Shown here: positions 7,680 to 9,819 of the stretch, one piece after another
Layout: every line of letters starts with the position of its first letter
Numbering within the stretch: position 1 is the first letter of the stretch
Assembly: GCA_024278345.1 (NCBI GenBank)
Contig: JAJRTK010000150.1
Span: 1 to 9,819 of the forward strand
Length of the DNA stretch: 9,819 bases
Direction: 5' to 3'
DNA from: a bacterium
GTDB lineage: Bacteria; CSSED10-310; JAJRTK01
Notes under the pieces: generated by a model
What the model saw: the letters and a program-made list of their open reading frames with translations, nothing else
Database searches by the model: none
What the model was told of the DNA's origin: nothing
Made by a program: the position numbers and the translations under genes

Positions 7680-8492
7680 TCAGTCCGCGAGGATATCCGC
7701 CGGGATACTGATTCGACAGTCTAATTGTTGAACGCCATCAACGGATTCCGCGGCCTTTCGGATGGCATCGCGAACGCTTTCAAAACGCGTGGCTCCAGTG
7801 ATGGTGACAACGCCCTCGGCAACCGCGACATCCAGGGATTCGCGCCGGATTTCACAGTCCTGGAGCACCTTGAGCAGAACCGTACTGGCCAACGCCAGGT
7901 CGGCAAGTTGTTTCCTTTTCCCTTCCGTACCCTCGTAATGAGGCAAACTGGCCAGGTCCCTGATAATGTCGGCACCTTGGTCCGCCGTGATGCTATCGAG
8001 GTTGATGGTCAAATCGTAAAGGGAGGGATCTCGCCAGTCGGCATCATAGAGAAAACGGGTCCATTTCGCCCGTTTCTTGTCCATTTTCCCAATGTAGCGA
8101 CGGGCCTGTTTTTCGTCGAGACCGACATTCTGCATCACCGCTTTGATGCGGTAGGAGAGCGGAGCAACCACGCGAACACGAATCACGTCGGGAACGTTTT
8201 CCAGCAAGAGATGCGCACTGTGCCCCTGGTAAACAAAGCTACCCCGCGTCGCCTGGCGAAGGAGCGCGGTGCGGACGAAAAGTAGATAGATATCCCTTTC
8301 CATCGTGTATCGCTCGAAGAAGGAAGGGCGTTCAAACGTCCTTGTCAGTCGTTCCATGGGAATGCCAAACTCTTCGGCGTCGCGAACCAGATGCTCCCGG
8401 GTGACCAGAGGGGCATCGAGCTTTCCCGAAACGAGCTCAGCAATGGCGGCGGCTCCGGCATGGGTTCCCTGAGATATCGTGACGATGGGCAT
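7680..8492 (-). CDS. Cytidylate-kinase-like protein fused to a BON domain
   Basis: This 270-residue protein has two parts. Residues 1-180 resemble the cytidylate-kinase-like family (NMP-kinase fold): MPIVTISQ opening strand, FERPSFFERYTMERDIYLLF helix, VIRVRVVAPLSYRI, then RRYIGKMDKKRAKWTRFLYD and DWRDPSLYDLTINLDSI. Residues about 195-263 look like a BON domain: a helix, the strand SLDVAVAEGVVTITG, a helix, and SVDGVQQLDCRISI. BON domains usually bind lipid or ligands. The phosphate-binding loop is altered: family members usually have a Ser-Arg...Gly-Ser-Gly-Gly pattern, here it reads SQGTHAGAAA with no basic residue. Nucleotide binding or kinase activity is therefore doubtful and a sensory role is possible. 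The start at 8492 is chosen because GGAGG lies 9 bases upstream and the family homology begins there. An in-frame extension to 8723 would run into msrA. Confidence 0.85.
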   Translation of the reverse strand: MPIVTISQGTHAGAAAIAELVSGKLDAPLVTREHLVRDAEEFGIPMERLTRTFERPSFFERYTMERDIYLLFVRTALLRQATRGSFVYQGHSAHLLLENVPDVIRVRVVAPLSYRIKAVMQNVGLDEKQARRYIGKMDKKRAKWTRFLYDADWRDPSLYDLTINLDSITADQGADIIRDLASLPHYEGTEGKRKQLADLALASTVLLKVLQDCEIRRESLDVAVAEGVVTITGATRFESVRDAIRKAAESVDGVQQLDCRISIPADILAD

Positions 8493-8501
8493 GGTCGCAC
8501 G

Positions 8502-8506
8502 CCTCC
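8502..8506 (-). promoter_or_regulatory. Shine-Dalgarno fixing the start at 8492
   Basis: On the minus strand GGAGG lies 9 bases before the ATG at 8492-8490. It decides against the longer in-frame start at 8723, which would overlap the msrA reading frame. Confidence 0.7.
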
Positions 8507-8582
8507 AGCGGCTTGAGATCGCTGATGGCGGATAGTACCTCCCGCCGCCAGCCTCTCTGTGGTGAACATTTTCGCAACGAAG

Positions 8583-8611
8583 AAAGTATCCGGCTTGTGC
8601 GATCTTGCCAA
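8583..8611 (-). promoter_or_regulatory. Possible promoter before the kinase-like/BON gene
   Basis: In the 161-bp gap after msrA the minus strand reads TTGGCA (8611-8606), 17 bases, then TACTTT (8588-8583). The -35 box is good (one mismatch) and the -10 box poor. The gene may have its own promoter, be read through from msrA, or both. No terminator hairpin is seen in the gap. Confidence 0.25.
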
Positions 8612-8653
8612 ATACACCGGCGCAGAGCAATCGCAAAGGCGCGGTCTCCAGCG

Positions 8654-9322
8654 TCAAACGCAAGGCGAAGCCTCTTGGGACAACCCCGTGGAACAAGGGA
8701 TCCCTGTTCCGCCAAGGCCACAATAGCCACTGGGATTCAGCGCCAAATACTGCTGATGGGTTTCCTCGGCGTAATAGAAGGTGGGAGCTTCCCGGATCTC
8801 CGTCGTAATGGCGCCATACCCCGCCGCCGAGAGGCGCCGCTGGTAGACACTTCGAGATCTCCTGGCCGCTCTGGCCTGCTCTTGGGAAAAAGTGTAGATC
8901 CCGGAACGGTACTGGCTCCCAACATCATTTCCTTGACGCATTCCCTGAGTCGGATCGTGGGAACTCCAAAACAGGCGCAAAAGCTCATCATAACTCACGA
9001 ATGAAGGATCGAAGACGACTCGGACCACTTCGGCATGCCCTGTCAAACCCGTGCAGACTTCTTCGTAAGACGGGTTCCGGGTCATCCCGCCAGCGAAGCC
9101 GGCGGCCGTGGAATAGATGCCCATAATCTCCCAAAAAAGACGTTCGGCACCCCAAAAGCATCCCATGCCGAACATGGCGAGTTTCATCTGTTGGGGGAAA
9201 GGCGGCTCCAGGGGGTTCCCTGTGACCAGATGGCGGTGGGGGACCACCACCGGCACGTTTCCACCGGCAACAGCTCTGGCGGTGGAGTCGGGGACGGGCT
9301 TACGGGAAGAAGAGTGCTCCAT
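8654..9322 (-). CDS. msrA: Peptide methionine sulfoxide reductase MsrA
   Basis: This enzyme reduces the S-form of methionine sulfoxide, free or in proteins, to methionine, using thioredoxin as the usual reductant. It repairs oxidised proteins. The 222-residue product has the GCFWG active site with catalytic Cys55, the GHAEVV segment with the conserved Glu98, the [11 protein letters not shown] segment, TEI and [12 protein letters not shown], and a C-terminal [12 protein letters not shown] with Cys201 and Cys210 as likely resolving cysteines. Length and the roughly 46-residue N-terminal extension match long-form MsrA such as that of E. coli. There is no signal peptide, so it should be cytoplasmic. 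GGAG at 9333-9330 lies 7 bases before the ATG and supports this start. A kinase-like/BON gene follows in the same direction. No msrB is visible nearby. Confidence in the assignment is very high. Confidence 0.97.
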   Translation of the reverse strand: MEHSSSRKPVPDSTARAVAGGNVPVVVPHRHLVTGNPLEPPFPQQMKLAMFGMGCFWGAERLFWEIMGIYSTAAGFAGGMTRNPSYEEVCTGLTGHAEVVRVVFDPSFVSYDELLRLFWSSHDPTQGMRQGNDVGSQYRSGIYTFSQEQARAARRSRSVYQRRLSAAGYGAITTEIREAPTFYYAEETHQQYLALNPSGYCGLGGTGIPCSTGLSQEASPCV

Positions 9323-9698
9323 GAAAAAACTCCTGGATACGTACCAGCCGCTGAACCAACCCGCCCAGCAGACCCTCGAAAATGTCCAACCGACATGGAG
9401 GCAGTAGGGACGATGGAGTCAGACGCCACAGCAGCCCACAAGAAAACGAGTGTTCTACCGAAAAAACACCCTTCCGGTTCCCTCTGGAGCCATGAGCACC
9501 CTTGCCTCATGTCCCCGGTAAAGAAGGTTGATCGTTGCTCTCCCATGGCCATAAATCAGCAAAAATGCTTTTTTTTCTTTGGGTTGAGTCCGCTCGCGTC
9601 GGCCTCCATCCGGCCGCCGCCACTCGCCGTTCCAGGGTATCAACGTAAGCCGGGACACAAGCCAAAACCAAGACGCAACGCGTCGTACATGAATGTGG
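9323..9698. other. Gene-free region upstream of msrA
   Basis: I see no gene in these 376 bases. Open frames on both strands lack ribosome-binding sites and family likeness. The msrA promoter should lie here, reading leftward, but I find no good -35/-10 pair. At 9558-9576 the plus strand has AGCA-AAAA-TGCT followed by seven T, a terminator-like layout with only a 4-bp stem. A 5-bp hairpin lies at 9600-9616. The right end of this region is the 3' flank of the group II intron. Confidence 0.4.
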
Positions 9699-9742
9699 AT
9701 AGGGGTAGGGAAAGCGCATTGGTTTGCGCCTCCCCTCCCTCC
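9699..9742 (-). ncRNA. Group II intron domain VI with candidate branch-point A
   Basis: After domain V the minus strand folds as GGGAGGGGAG-GCGCA with TGCGC-TTTCCCTACCCC. The pairing leaves one adenosine unpaired (complement of 9706) between a lower GGG/CCC and an upper AGGG/CCCT helix. This is the expected bulged branch-point A. Seven bases later the sequence reads ...CTAT, giving a splice boundary at 9699, consistent with the usual AY ending. An end one base further (CTATC) cannot be excluded. Confidence 0.75.
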
Positions 9743-9775
9743 GAACCGTACGTGCGGTTCTCCCGCATACGGCTC
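9743..9775 (-). ncRNA. Group II intron domain V (catalytic hairpin)
   Basis: On the minus strand an 8-bp lower stem (GAGCCGTA with TACGGTTC) carries the catalytic AGC triad at 9774-9772. Then comes a T-G pair next to a two-base AC bulge (9753-9752), a GCGG/CCGC upper stem and a GAGAA loop. The total of 33 bases is one short of the usual 34 with a GNRA tetraloop, because the upper stem and loop are slightly compressed. Stem, triad and bulge fit the metal-binding core of the ribozyme. Confidence 0.9.
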
Positions 9776-9819
9776 TCCAGTCGGTAGGGTCTCTCATCGA
9801 GACTGGCAGGCTGCGGCAT

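Larger units (their letters stand above)
9699..9819 (-). mobile_element. 3' end of a group II intron (domains V and VI), cut by the window
   Basis: Read on the minus strand, this is the end of a bacterial group II intron, a self-splicing retroelement that normally encodes a reverse transcriptase/maturase. Domain V (9775-9743) and domain VI (about 9742-9706) are both recognisable. The intron probably ends with ...CTAT at 9699. The sequence between the right edge and domain V (ending CTACCGACTG before domain V) is typical of the stretch after the maturase gene in such introns. The domain V sequence looks like bacterial class C, a group that tends to insert behind transcription terminators. The maturase gene and 5' end lie outside the window, so I cannot tell whether the copy is intact. 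Confidence 0.85.

Noticed and set aside
8493-8723. N-terminal extension of the kinase-like protein
   Set aside because: It would overlap msrA and its residues are unlike the family; GGAGG supports the start at 8492.
8513-9004. 163-residue plus-strand open frame
   Set aside because: Mostly antisense to msrA, whose catalytic motifs are unmistakable.

Overview
The window is GC-rich bacterial DNA. I see four protein genes I would stand behind, a strongly self-complementary intergenic element near the left edge, and the 3' end of a group II intron at the right edge. No marker fixes the phylum. The overall look is compatible with Verrucomicrobiota or another GC-rich, non-model Gram-negative, but that is an impression only.

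Left part (1-736): no gene I can support. At 225-425 a perfect 24-bp inverted repeat encloses 153 bp that can fold into five consecutive hairpins. Then comes about 310 bp of ordinary leader before the first gene.

Centre (737-7665, + strand): a two-gene operon. The first gene encodes a 1735-residue protein with no recognisable catalytic domain. It has a short beta-rich N-terminus, a duplicated lysine-rich helical module (169-codon offset, still obvious in the DNA), a hydrophobic hairpin around a PGVG turn, and then about 780 residues of Gly/Ala-rich repeats spaced around a G-[DEN]-[FWL] motif, with a dominant 42-residue period. The second gene overlaps it by 4 bp (ATGA) and encodes a 574-residue HEAT-like all-helical protein with a strongly basic tail. 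The first protein ends in an acidic tail, so the two may bind each other. This pair is the best candidate for an undescribed system. I do not recognise its function.

Right part (9322-7680, - strand): msrA, a long-form peptide methionine sulfoxide reductase A, followed 161 bp downstream by a cytidylate-kinase-like protein fused to a BON domain. These two converge on the central operon with only 14 bp between stops. Beyond msrA lie about 376 bp without a gene. At 9699 begins (reading leftward, ends) a minus-strand group II intron whose domain V, domain VI and candidate branch-point A are visible. The rest of the intron lies beyond the window.
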